The notes under the pieces were generated by a model, which did no database searches, had not been told where the DNA came from, and saw only the letters and a program-made list of their open reading frames with translations. From assembly GCA_020186115.1 (NCBI GenBank), contig WSYJ01000054.1, positions 59,399-123,398 on the forward strand: 64,000 nt of DNA, given 5' to 3'. Both the position numbers and the translations under genes were made by a program. Below, piece after piece: positions 39,033 through 47,723 of the stretch. The DNA comes from Histomonas meleagridis (Eukaryota > Parabasalia > Tritrichomonadida > Dientamoebidae). The first letter of the stretch is position 1, and every line of letters starts with the position of its first letter.

Positions 39033-41633
39033 TTATAGTATATTAACGCTTTGTAATGAAAAAGATTCATTCATTTCGCTAGTTTCTGAAATTGAATCAA
39101 TTGGTTTCTTTGTTAGTTCCATAACAGCCATATGTTGTGATGCTATCAATCCTCTTAATTTCTTTAAGTTATTTTCTTTATCATCAAATAGATCTTTGAG
39201 TACATTAATCAATTGATGAATATGTTTGATTTGATCAAAAATCGATAATTGTGAAAAAGGCACAATATTTTCATTATCAATTGGAAATTGTATTAAATCA
39301 TCTCTTATTTCACTTAATAAAGTTAATGTCTGTGGTTGAAGAGAAAAAGAATCAACAGTTTGCTCCATCGTCAACAGCGGTTTCTGCATTGAAAATTCAA
39401 TTGAGTTTAAACCAAAGTTTTCAAAAACTGTTTTAAGCTTTGAAAAAATATCCGTTATAAACCGATAAGGATTTGATGCATTTTTTACAAGAATTTGCAG
39501 ATATGAATGGAAAGAATTTATTTGTTTTTCATAATTAGTAATTTTATTCTTGTAATTTTCATCATTTTGTTTGATTTGAAGAAGTTTATTTGATTGTATA
39601 AGATCTTTCTTTAGATGATTATTTTCTATTTTTTGTGTATTTATTTGATTTTCTAATTCCGAAATTTGTTGTTTTTGTTCATTATCTTTAATTTTTATTT
39701 GGTTTTCTATTTTTTTGATTTTTATTCTGTATTGAAGAATTTGTTTCTCTTTTGATTTAATTTTTTCCATCAATTTGTTTTCTTTTATTTCATATTCATT
39801 TAACTTATTTTGAAGTTCAGCAATTTTAATTTTATAAGAATTTATTGTTTCTTCATTTGCTATTAATTTTTCTTTTTCCTTTAACATTTTTTCTGTATTG
39901 AATAAGTTCATTGTCATTTCATTGATTTTATTTTCGAGAAATTCTTTCGTTTGCTTTTTTTCTTCTTCAATTTCATTTATTTTTTCCTTTAATTTTTGTA
40001 TTTGATTTTTATATAATGAAATTGATCTCTCTGCATTTTGTTGTGATAATTTATAAGATTCTTCGACTTCTTTGTGTTTAGATGTAAGTTCATTTAATTT
40101 ATTTTGCGATTCATTAAATAATTTTTCTGTTATTGAAATTTTTTGATATAAATTTGTTATTAAATTATCTTTAGTTTGTACTAATTTTTCATTCTCATTG
40201 ATTTTATTTTGTAGTTTTTCATTTTCTTCATTTAATTCAAATAATTCTTTTTCTTGAATAATATTTTTTTGATCTTTTTGTTGTGTAATTTCTTTATTTT
40301 CTTTTATTACGTCTTTCAGTTTATTAATTTGATTTTGTAGTTTTTCATTTTCTTCATTTAATTCAAATAATTCTTTTTCTTGAATAATATTTTTTTGATC
40401 TTTTTGTTGTGCAATTTCTTTATTTTCTTTTATTACGTCTTTCAGTTTATTAATTTGATTTACATTATGTTGTAATTTTTCTTGCGATTGTTTAAATGAA
40501 TATTTTATATCTTTTGTATAATTAATAAATAATTCTTTATAGTAAGTTTTGATATTAATAATTTCTGTTTGAATTTGTTTAATATAAATTTTAAGTTCTG
40601 AAATAAATTTTAAATAATATTCATTCTTTGTTTGTAATTTTAGATTTTGTGCTTCTAAATCAGCTTTTTGCTTATTTGTGTTTTCTTTAATTATATTTAT
40701 TTTAGACTCAAATTCTGTTTTTTGATTTGTTAATTCATTTCGATTTTGTATTAAAGAATTTCGTAGTTGTTTGATTCGTATGTTTGCTTTACTTAATTTT
40801 AATTTCGATTCTTCAAGATTTGTTTTGATTACAGAAGTATCTTTTAATTCTTTCTGTAAATTAGCTTCGTTTTGAACTTTTTGTTTCATATCCTTTTGTA
40901 AACGCGTGAATTCTTTTTGCATAGCTAAACATTTATTTTCAATATTTTGTACTTTTGTATTTAGTTCTTCAATTAATTTCTCTTTTTCTCTCATTAAATT
41001 TTTGTGTTTAACTTCTTGCGCATCAAGAATTTTAATTTTCGATTCATATTCATTTATCTTTAGTAATAACTCTTGGTTTTCAGTATTTAAATAATTAATT
41101 TGTTTATTTGCATTAGTAAGATCAAAAAGAGCTGATCTTAATCTTTGTTTTGAATCTGAAATTTGTGTTTTAGATAATTCAATTTTACTTTGTTGTAAAC
41201 TTTGTTTAGTAATTTGTTCTTTTAAATCTTTTATTTCATTTTGTAATGTTTCATTTTGTTGTGTTAACATTGTAATTTTTTCATCATTTTTATGTATTTC
41301 TACTAATGCGTTTTTGTTTTGGATTAATACTTTTTTTAATTTGATTTGTAATTCTTTAATTTGATTTTGCTTATCAGTTAATATTGATTTAATATTTTGT
41401 CGTTTAACTTGATCTTGTGAATTTGATAATTTTTTATGTTGATTTCTTATTGTTTCAATTTCTTGTTTAGCTGAATTTAGTGCAATTGTTTGTCGTTTAA
41501 GTTCATTATTCGTATTTAATAATTGAGTTTGTAAAGATGCTTTTGTTTCTGTTAATTCTCGATTTTCATCTAATAATTTATCTACAAATGGTGTAATACT
41601 TTTCGCTAAGAAAAGAATCATTTTGGTTTTCAT
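39033..41633 (-). CDS. Long coiled-coil protein, possibly the C-terminal half of the upstream LRR protein
   Basis: 866 residues, nearly all coiled coil, rich in Lys, Glu, Asn, Gln and Ile. It ends in a less helical region (ITDIFSKLKTVFENFGLNSI ...SLQSVNIL). Its first ATG (41633) lies inside the 3' end of the gene at 41578-43059, a 56-bp overlap in a different frame. The N-terminal 15 residues (MKTKMILFLAKSITPF) look unlike coiled coil, whereas the coil starts at VDKLLDENRELTE and continues the heptads of the upstream protein. A single base change would join both into one LRR-coiled-coil protein of about 1340 residues. It contains a near-perfect 126-bp internal duplication. Confidence 0.8.
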   Translation of the reverse strand: MKTKMILFLAKSITPFVDKLLDENRELTETKASLQTQLLNTNNELKRQTIALNSAKQEIETIRNQHKKLSNSQDQVKRQNIKSILTDKQNQIKELQIKLKKVLIQNKNALVEIHKNDEKITMLTQQNETLQNEIKDLKEQITKQSLQQSKIELSKTQISDSKQRLRSALFDLTNANKQINYLNTENQELLLKINEYESKIKILDAQEVKHKNLMREKEKLIEELNTKVQNIENKCLAMQKEFTRLQKDMKQKVQNEANLQKELKDTSVIKTNLEESKLKLSKANIRIKQLRNSLIQNRNELTNQKTEFESKINIIKENTNKQKADLEAQNLKLQTKNEYYLKFISELKIYIKQIQTEIINIKTYYKELFINYTKDIKYSFKQSQEKLQHNVNQINKLKDVIKENKEIAQQKDQKNIIQEKELFELNEENEKLQNQINKLKDVIKENKEITQQKDQKNIIQEKELFELNEENEKLQNKINENEKLVQTKDNLITNLYQKISITEKLFNESQNKLNELTSKHKEVEESYKLSQQNAERSISLYKNQIQKLKEKINEIEEEKKQTKEFLENKINEMTMNLFNTEKMLKEKEKLIANEETINSYKIKIAELQNKLNEYEIKENKLMEKIKSKEKQILQYRIKIKKIENQIKIKDNEQKQQISELENQINTQKIENNHLKKDLIQSNKLLQIKQNDENYKNKITNYEKQINSFHSYLQILVKNASNPYRFITDIFSKLKTVFENFGLNSIEFSMQKPLLTMEQTVDSFSLQPQTLTLLSEIRDDLIQFPIDNENIVPFSQLSIFDQIKHIHQLINVLKDLFDDKENNLKKLRGLIASQHMAVMELTKKPIDSISETSEMNESFSLQSVNIL
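40206..40457 (-). repeat. Tandem 126-bp duplication inside the coiled-coil gene
   Basis: Two copies, about 40332-40457 and 40206-40331, encode the same 42 residues (starting NQINKLKDVIKENKE, ending LFELNEENEKLQ). They differ at one residue (Ala/Thr) within the copies. 42 residues equal six heptads, so the coil register is kept. The near identity at DNA level shows a recent duplication. Confidence 0.9.
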
Positions 41634-43059
41634 TTGTTATGTTTGATTCTTTTTGCCTTAAAATTTGTTTTTTTATTTCCTCTATTTCTTGTATTTGTTT
41701 TGACGATTTTATTAATTGATTAGAAAGTGAATTATTTTCAGTTTGTAATTGATCATTTTCTTGTTGTAATAATTTTATTCTTTCTGATAATTGAGTTATT
41801 CTTGCTGAAGTTACTTTTGATGCAGATTCTAATACACTTCGATCAAATTCTTCTATTTGATTTTCTGCTTGTGATTGCTCAAGTTCTTGAATAAGTTCTC
41901 TTTGTTTCTCAATAGTTTGTTGTGAATGCGTTAATTCAAATTTTAAATTTTCAATTTCTTTTTGTAGTTGAAAAAAATGTTTATTCTTTGATTCAATTTC
42001 TTGCTTGAGTTCATCATTTTCTTCAGCAATTTTTTTTCGATCAACTTCCATATTAATTTTTTCAATATTTATCGAATCTTTAAGTGACTGATTTTCCTTT
42101 TGAAGCTTTATTAATTCGTCTGATAATGAATTAAATTTATTCTCTAATTGTTGATATTGATCAGTTTTAGTTGGTGATGAATTTTGTACTCCGCTCATTG
42201 TTAAATCCGCAATTTGTGTTTGCAAACCAGTCGAATTTGCTCTTTCAATTGCTAATTCTTTGTCTCTTTGCTTTAAAATCTGTTCTTGTTGTTGACAAAT
42301 GTTTTTATATTTTTCTAATTCTGAACTTTGTTTTAATAAAGAATCTTGAACTTGACTTAATTGTGTGTCTAATTTTGTATAATTTAATTGTATTTCATCT
42401 AATTGTGTATTTAATTGTTGAATTAATTTTAATGATTTATCATTTTGTTGAGTTAACTCATCAATTTGAGATCGCTCAAATCTTTCTGTTGATTGTCGAC
42501 GGAATTCTACAGAAATATGCTGTCGATTTATAAGATTAAGCTGTGGTAATAAAAAAGTAATAAATGATAAGGAATCTGGATCTCGAGATGTAGGACAACC
42601 TTCAATGTCTAAATTTGTTAGGTTAATAAGTGGTCTTAATTTAAAGAATTCTTTTCTGTTTGAAATTAAATTGTATGAAATACGAAATTTTTTAATTTTT
42701 TTAAGTGAAGAAATTTGGTTCGGAAATGAAGCGATTTTATTGTGGGAAACTGTTAAATCCTCTAGTTGATTTAATTGCGTTAATGGTGATAAATCAGATA
42801 TCTGATTCCAACTTAAATTTAATCTTCGTAATTTTGGTAACGATTTTAGTGCATTTATATTACTGAAATTATGTCCTATAAGAGATAATTCAAAAATGGA
42901 AGTATAAACAATAATAGGTTCTAGTCTAAAGATTCTTCCTGTTGTTGGCGAATAATCAAAACGAAAAGCTTCAATTTGATTTGTCTTAATATTTTGTGAT
43001 TTTTCTTTGATTAAATTGTCATTAAAAATCGCAAGAGATGCCTCATTCGCTTCATTCAT
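41578..43059 (-). CDS. LRR plus coiled-coil protein (centriolin/LRRCC1-like layout)
   Basis: 493 residues, ATG at 43059. Residues about 45-175 are SDS22-type leucine-rich repeats (LPKLRRLNLSWNQISDLSPL, LNQLEDLTVSHNKIASFP) closed by an LRR-cap-like segment (LLPQLNLINRQHISVEFR). From about 190 the protein is a coiled coil. SDS22-type LRR followed by long coiled coil is the layout of centrosomal and flagellar proteins such as centriolin and LRRCC1. The frame ends at SEKYYTICR-stop while the coil resumes in the next frame (39033-41633), so a frameshift may have split one gene. Confidence 0.8.
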   Translation of the reverse strand: MNEANEASLAIFNDNLIKEKSQNIKTNQIEAFRFDYSPTTGRIFRLEPIIVYTSIFELSLIGHNFSNINALKSLPKLRRLNLSWNQISDLSPLTQLNQLEDLTVSHNKIASFPNQISSLKKIKKFRISYNLISNRKEFFKLRPLINLTNLDIEGCPTSRDPDSLSFITFLLPQLNLINRQHISVEFRRQSTERFERSQIDELTQQNDKSLKLIQQLNTQLDEIQLNYTKLDTQLSQVQDSLLKQSSELEKYKNICQQQEQILKQRDKELAIERANSTGLQTQIADLTMSGVQNSSPTKTDQYQQLENKFNSLSDELIKLQKENQSLKDSINIEKINMEVDRKKIAEENDELKQEIESKNKHFFQLQKEIENLKFELTHSQQTIEKQRELIQELEQSQAENQIEEFDRSVLESASKVTSARITQLSERIKLLQQENDQLQTENNSLSNQLIKSSKQIQEIEEIKKQILRQKESNITNENQNDSFLSEKYYTICR

Positions 43060-43071
43060 TATAATTTCCTA

Positions 43072-43077
43072 AACGGC
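43072..43077. promoter_or_regulatory. AACGGC element upstream of the LRR coiled-coil gene
   Basis: CTAAACGGCCTT on the plus strand (coding strand AAGGCCGTTTAG), 13-18 nt before the ATG at 43059. Confidence 0.35.
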
Positions 43078-43435
43078 CTTAATCAGTTTTTCTATTAAAA
43101 AGCCCGCGAAAAATGTAATTCTATTTGTTTCCATTATAACACACAAATGATAAAATTTTTAAGAAAATGATTGTTACACTAAAAAGCAAAGATCTGTTAT
43201 AAACCTTAAAACCTCGCCAAAAAAGAAATTCATTTTTACAATATTAAATTTTCTACTTGCCAATATCACATTTTTGCTTATTAGTATACGAAACAATTCA
43301 AAATATTGTACAAGAAAAAAGATTTTAATTTCATGAATGTGAAATTCACAAGTATTTATTTGAAAATAGAATCTAATATCAAAAGAAGTAATAAAATTTC
43401 ATCAAGCTCAGAGAAATATCTTTAAAAAAATAATG

Positions 43436-44872
43436 TTAACATGATTTTATATCAAAAAACAAAATCGAATCCAAAAAATTTATAATGTCTTCAGGTTGAT
43501 CTTCTTTTAATCCTTGATACAATTCAACAAATCCAATTTCATGCAAATGTTCCACAGTCATTTTCAATAATTCAGGTGTGTTTTGCAAAGCTTGTAAACT
43601 ATATCTTAAAGTTTCAAGTAAATTCTCGACTCCATTTGGAGGATTTTCGACCAGAAAGTCCACGGCAGAAGAAAAGAGGTCACTCCGCAAAACGTCCGAA
43701 ATAATTTCAGGCGAATTTGTTTGCAAAAGCCTTAGTGTACACTTATGTGCATATGTCTTAGAGATGTAAGAACCATTTATTCCATCATTTAATGAAACCA
43801 GAAGATTATCTTCATAAATTAATTTTAATATAAATTCGACATCAAGTGTCTTAATAATGCGCGAAAATAGATATAAAGAACACCACTGACGATATTTATG
43901 CGGATTGGACATTAATAAAAAAAGATCTGTATATGGAAAATTTTCAATTAAATGATTTAAACTTGGGTTTTGAGGATCAAAAAATATGGTAAAACATAGT
44001 ATACATACGAACAAGGGATCATCAATTTCATTTTCAAATTGGGGATTTGAATCTGAAGAACAAAAACAAAAAATTTTGGTAATTGATTCAATTATTTCTA
44101 TGAGATCATTGAATTTGTATTTGTACGATGAAAACAAAGCATAAACACACCAAAGGGTCAGTGCCTTCAATGTATTATTTAAATCTTCTTTGAGAAGCAA
44201 TAATAACACTTCATAAATTCGAAATATGTAATTGTCATGGAGGTTTGGTATATCTATTATGCATAGATAAATAAAATTTAGAGAAGATTCTTGAGCTACA
44301 GGATCACTGAGTTTCAAGGAATAGTTTTCAACGGATGGAAGAAAATTGTCTAAAATAATGGCTATGTTTTGTAAAATATTTCCAATTATTAATGAGCTCA
44401 TTACTTCTGTCGTAATCAAAAAAAGTTGTGATGTATTTTCTCTATATTTTGAAATTATAATATTTATTGCTCCATTATCTGAAAAGTATTGGACATATCT
44501 AGAATCAGGAATTGTATTTAACACAGTAATTACATTGCAAACGCGTTGAATCAACTCTACTTGATCTATAGGATGTAGGTTTATTAATATTTTGAGAATT
44601 TCCTTACAAACGCTTTCATCAATAATTTCAAAAATATTATAATCAGCAGGATAATAAACTAAAATCAAAAGATCATTTAAGAATGCTGAAATGTCTAATT
44701 CGTAACTTTGATCGTTTTTGAGCATAGAGATGGTATTTAATGCATTTGAATAATCTTGATTTGGCTCTTCACAAATTGAAAGCTCCTCAGATTTGTTACG
44801 TTCTATAAATGCTCTGGCCCTTTTCTTGAAAATTTTAAAATTTGGGGTTGCTTTTTTATAGATGCATTTCAT
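43436..44872 (-). CDS. Armadillo-like repeat protein
   Basis: 478 residues from the first ATG at 44872; the frame upstream opens with TTG. A basic segment (FKIFKKRARAFIERNKSEEL) precedes a helical solenoid. Repeats of about 42 residues are suggested by LKALTLWCVYALFSSYKY and YISKTYAHKCTLRLLQTNSP. As with 26419-27738, the plan recalls importin-alpha (basic N-terminus, ARM repeats) but is too divergent for a firm call. No enzyme motif. Confidence 0.7.
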   Translation of the reverse strand: MKCIYKKATPNFKIFKKRARAFIERNKSEELSICEEPNQDYSNALNTISMLKNDQSYELDISAFLNDLLILVYYPADYNIFEIIDESVCKEILKILINLHPIDQVELIQRVCNVITVLNTIPDSRYVQYFSDNGAINIIISKYRENTSQLFLITTEVMSSLIIGNILQNIAIILDNFLPSVENYSLKLSDPVAQESSLNFIYLCIIDIPNLHDNYIFRIYEVLLLLLKEDLNNTLKALTLWCVYALFSSYKYKFNDLIEIIESITKIFCFCSSDSNPQFENEIDDPLFVCILCFTIFFDPQNPSLNHLIENFPYTDLFLLMSNPHKYRQWCSLYLFSRIIKTLDVEFILKLIYEDNLLVSLNDGINGSYISKTYAHKCTLRLLQTNSPEIISDVLRSDLFSSAVDFLVENPPNGVENLLETLRYSLQALQNTPELLKMTVEHLHEIGFVELYQGLKEDQPEDIINFLDSILFFDIKSC

Positions 44873-45707
44873 TTGGGCCGATAACAACTGCCTTGAATTC
44901 AATTGTTTATTTTAATTTGTTCTTGTAAAAGGTTTTTAAACTATGAATGCTTTCCAATTTTGTGTTTATATCTAAGAGCAGTTGTGCAAGGTAAGCGATC
45001 GCTTTTTTATTCCTGAAGCTGCTAATTTATAACAAAGAAAAACTGCAAATCATTTGAACCATGCAGTGGCTTCTTTTAATCCACAATAGCAGCTAGCACT
45101 TTGCTGCTCTAGTTAATCAAATTGTTCTGTTGATGGTCATCTTAAAATATTTTATGCTAACAATGTTATTTGTTTCTCTTCGATTGCTTTGTTATTATGA
45201 AAAGCAAGAGGAACCGAGGAATAAATATAAAAATGATACAGTGTTATCATTAAGAACCTTTTTCCTCAATTATATTTTGTTTTGCCAAATAAAAAGAAGT
45301 TCTTTCACGGACTAAAAATGGCTTCTGAGTTCCCTTTTTTGGAGGAAAAAAGCTCTTTTTAAAATGATATTAAGTCTCATTAGCCTATAAAAGTTTTAGA
45401 GATTCATATATAACTCATAGTTCAGCTAAGAAACTATAAGGCGGAGGTGTTTGATTGCTTGAAAACAATGAGAACGATTAATCAACGCCAGCGGAAACTA
45501 CAGTTCTTACAGACATTATCGTTCGTTCAACCTCAAAAATCAACCGCAATTTCAATTGAATTATTTGATACAACACATTCAATTGAAATATTAAATACCA
45601 ACACGATTGAATTCTAACAACCGTTTTACAACGCAAAAAGCATCGAATTGTATGAATTTTCAATGTCCTCAGAAATAAACCCTCAATCTTTCAACCCATT
45701 CGAATAA
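44873..45707. other. Gene-free interval
   Basis: Contains short open stretches on both strands (45130-45315 plus, 45478-45663 minus) that look like chance frames. No RNA gene or repeat recognised. Upstream of the phosphatase start, TCAATCTTTCAACCCATTC is pyrimidine-rich and initiator-like. Confidence 0.6.
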
Positions 45708-46328
45708 ATGGTAGAAAAGGATCAAATCATCCAACCATCACAAATGTTCAACACTACTACCCAAGTATCTGAAGAGCATAAGCAAAAGCCGGCCATTGTA
45801 TTCGATCTGGACGAAACATTAATATTTGCATCAGCAATTAAACCCAAAGCAGACTCATCTCAAATAAAAATAGGGAGAAGACGAATGTACATTCAATTTC
45901 GGCCTGGGCTTTGTCAGTTTATTCAAGAGGTATCTAAACTTTTTGATATTTTCTTCTTTACAGCATCAAGCCAAGAATATGGTGATCAAATCATTAATTT
46001 GATTTTGCCTGATACACCTGCTTCACACAGATTCTTCAGAGAAAACTGTACATCAAAATATGGATATCCTGTTAAAGATTTAGAATTGATAAATAGACCG
46101 ATCAACAAAATCCTTTTGGTTGATGATGTTGAAGGGTCTGCCATGTTTCAACCAAAAAATCTCGTCCGGATTTCTCCATGGTTTGGAGGTTCCCCAGATT
46201 CGATTTTACTTGAGGAACTGCTTCCAGCCTTAAAGAATTCATGCCTTGAAAACGACATTCCTTCATCAATATCAAACTTTTTAGGCAATTCAAAATTTTC
46301 TGGATTATCTGTTCCACAATTTGCTTGA
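45708..46328 (+). CDS. FCP1/SCP-type (NIF) protein phosphatase
   Basis: 206 residues. The catalytic signature VFDLDETL (DxDxT) is at about 33-40. FFFTASSQEYGDQIINLILP (motif II region) and NKILLVDDVEGSAMFQPKNL (motif III acidic pair) follow. This is the compact SCP/Dullard type: aspartate-based phosphatases that remove phosphate from Ser, classically in the RNA polymerase II tail. There is no membrane helix (unlike Dullard) and no BRCT domain (unlike FCP1), so an SCP-like soluble enzyme is most likely. Confidence 0.92.
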   Translation: MVEKDQIIQPSQMFNTTTQVSEEHKQKPAIVFDLDETLIFASAIKPKADSSQIKIGRRRMYIQFRPGLCQFIQEVSKLFDIFFFTASSQEYGDQIINLILPDTPASHRFFRENCTSKYGYPVKDLELINRPINKILLVDDVEGSAMFQPKNLVRISPWFGGSPDSILLEELLPALKNSCLENDIPSSISNFLGNSKFSGLSVPQFA

Positions 46329-47723
46329 AATAGAACAAACTGTTATAATAAAAATATTTTTAAGGTAAATTAATTTTGTTTAATAAATTCCAAAGAAATT
46401 TTATGGAAATTTAATTTGCTTCATCACTGAATAATTGTCAACAAAACGAATTTTTGATAAATTATATTCTTTTCCCATTTTTAGATCTATATAAAACCAT
46501 AATATTATGGTTCTAAAAAATGTATTATATTTTTTTTTTTTTTTCAATTTTATTTTAAAGATATATTATATAATTTTATTTATCATTAATAAATCTCAAT
46601 TTCTTTTTTTATCTATTCGATTTTGATTTAATTACATGAATCATTCATTACAATATGAAACTCAAAAAATGTAAAGAACCCCTAAAAATATATATTTTTT
46701 ATGGTTTTTCATGATATTTAATTTTATCATTAGTATCTCATGAAATTTACCTTAATTTTATTTTATATAAGATAATGGCTAATTTTCTTCATAGGGTTGA
46801 AATAAAATTTTTAACTATTTGACCTCTCTAAATGTTCCTGATAATAAATATTGATGATGAAATCATGACATTGAAAGAAGTTATAGAAATAAATCAACTT
46901 GTTAAGAATTATTTAAATAAAATCAAAAGAGCATAAAGCTCGAAGTGCATTTAACAAAACTAAAATTACAATTTGTTTTTATTAATGAATGCTGATTTAA
47001 GGGCTTATTCATAACACAATGAAAAACATAAAACATGACATTTTAACATTATAACATTATACATGATATGAATGAATATCATTATCAATAACATTATGAG
47101 GAATAACATCATGAATAAGATTATATAAAAACATAATGAATAACATTTATTTATATTTTTGCGGATGAAATTATACATAACATTACATATAACACGAATT
47201 AATAACATTGTAAAAAAACACCAAATTATAATATTGATAAATAAAAAAAGTAAAGAGATGATATCAGATCAAAAATATTAATTAATATTAATCATACTAT
47301 CATCTTTCCTTCCTATTTCACTATAATTTCAATCAAAAAAATTTAAATAAAAAATATTTTTTTTTTTAAAAAAAATGATTCTGTAATTTAACAAGCAAAA
47401 CTCCAAATTGAAGCAGCAAAAACTCTCTAACAATTCTAAGATAGCAAAAGCAAAAGTTGTTATTTCGAATTTGAAGGGAAAAAAAAAACTATAGGGCATT
47501 ACTGCTAAGTTATGTGCAATATTTAAATTATTTTGGAAATTGAAGAAGAATTTAAACCTCACCCAGAAGCATTAGATTTGAACATACACATTATTAAAAG
47601 AATTATACACAAAGTAAAACTTTTTGTAATTGTATTTTACCGGCTTATTATTGGTTAAAAGCTTTAAACACATTAAAATACACTATGTATCAGATATTTA
47701 GGAAATTAAACAAACAAATTAAT
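46329..47723. other. Gene-free interval with low-complexity repeats
   Basis: Holds a T-run near 46531-46546 and an irregular series of AACATTAT/ATAACATAATGA-like units at about 47005-47210, which is simple-sequence drift. 47330-47580 has a short Lys/Asn-rich open stretch on the plus strand that I cannot assign. Confidence 0.6.

Noticed and set aside
45130-45663. Two small frames in the interval before the phosphatase
   Set aside because: Chance composition, no start context, no recognised motif.
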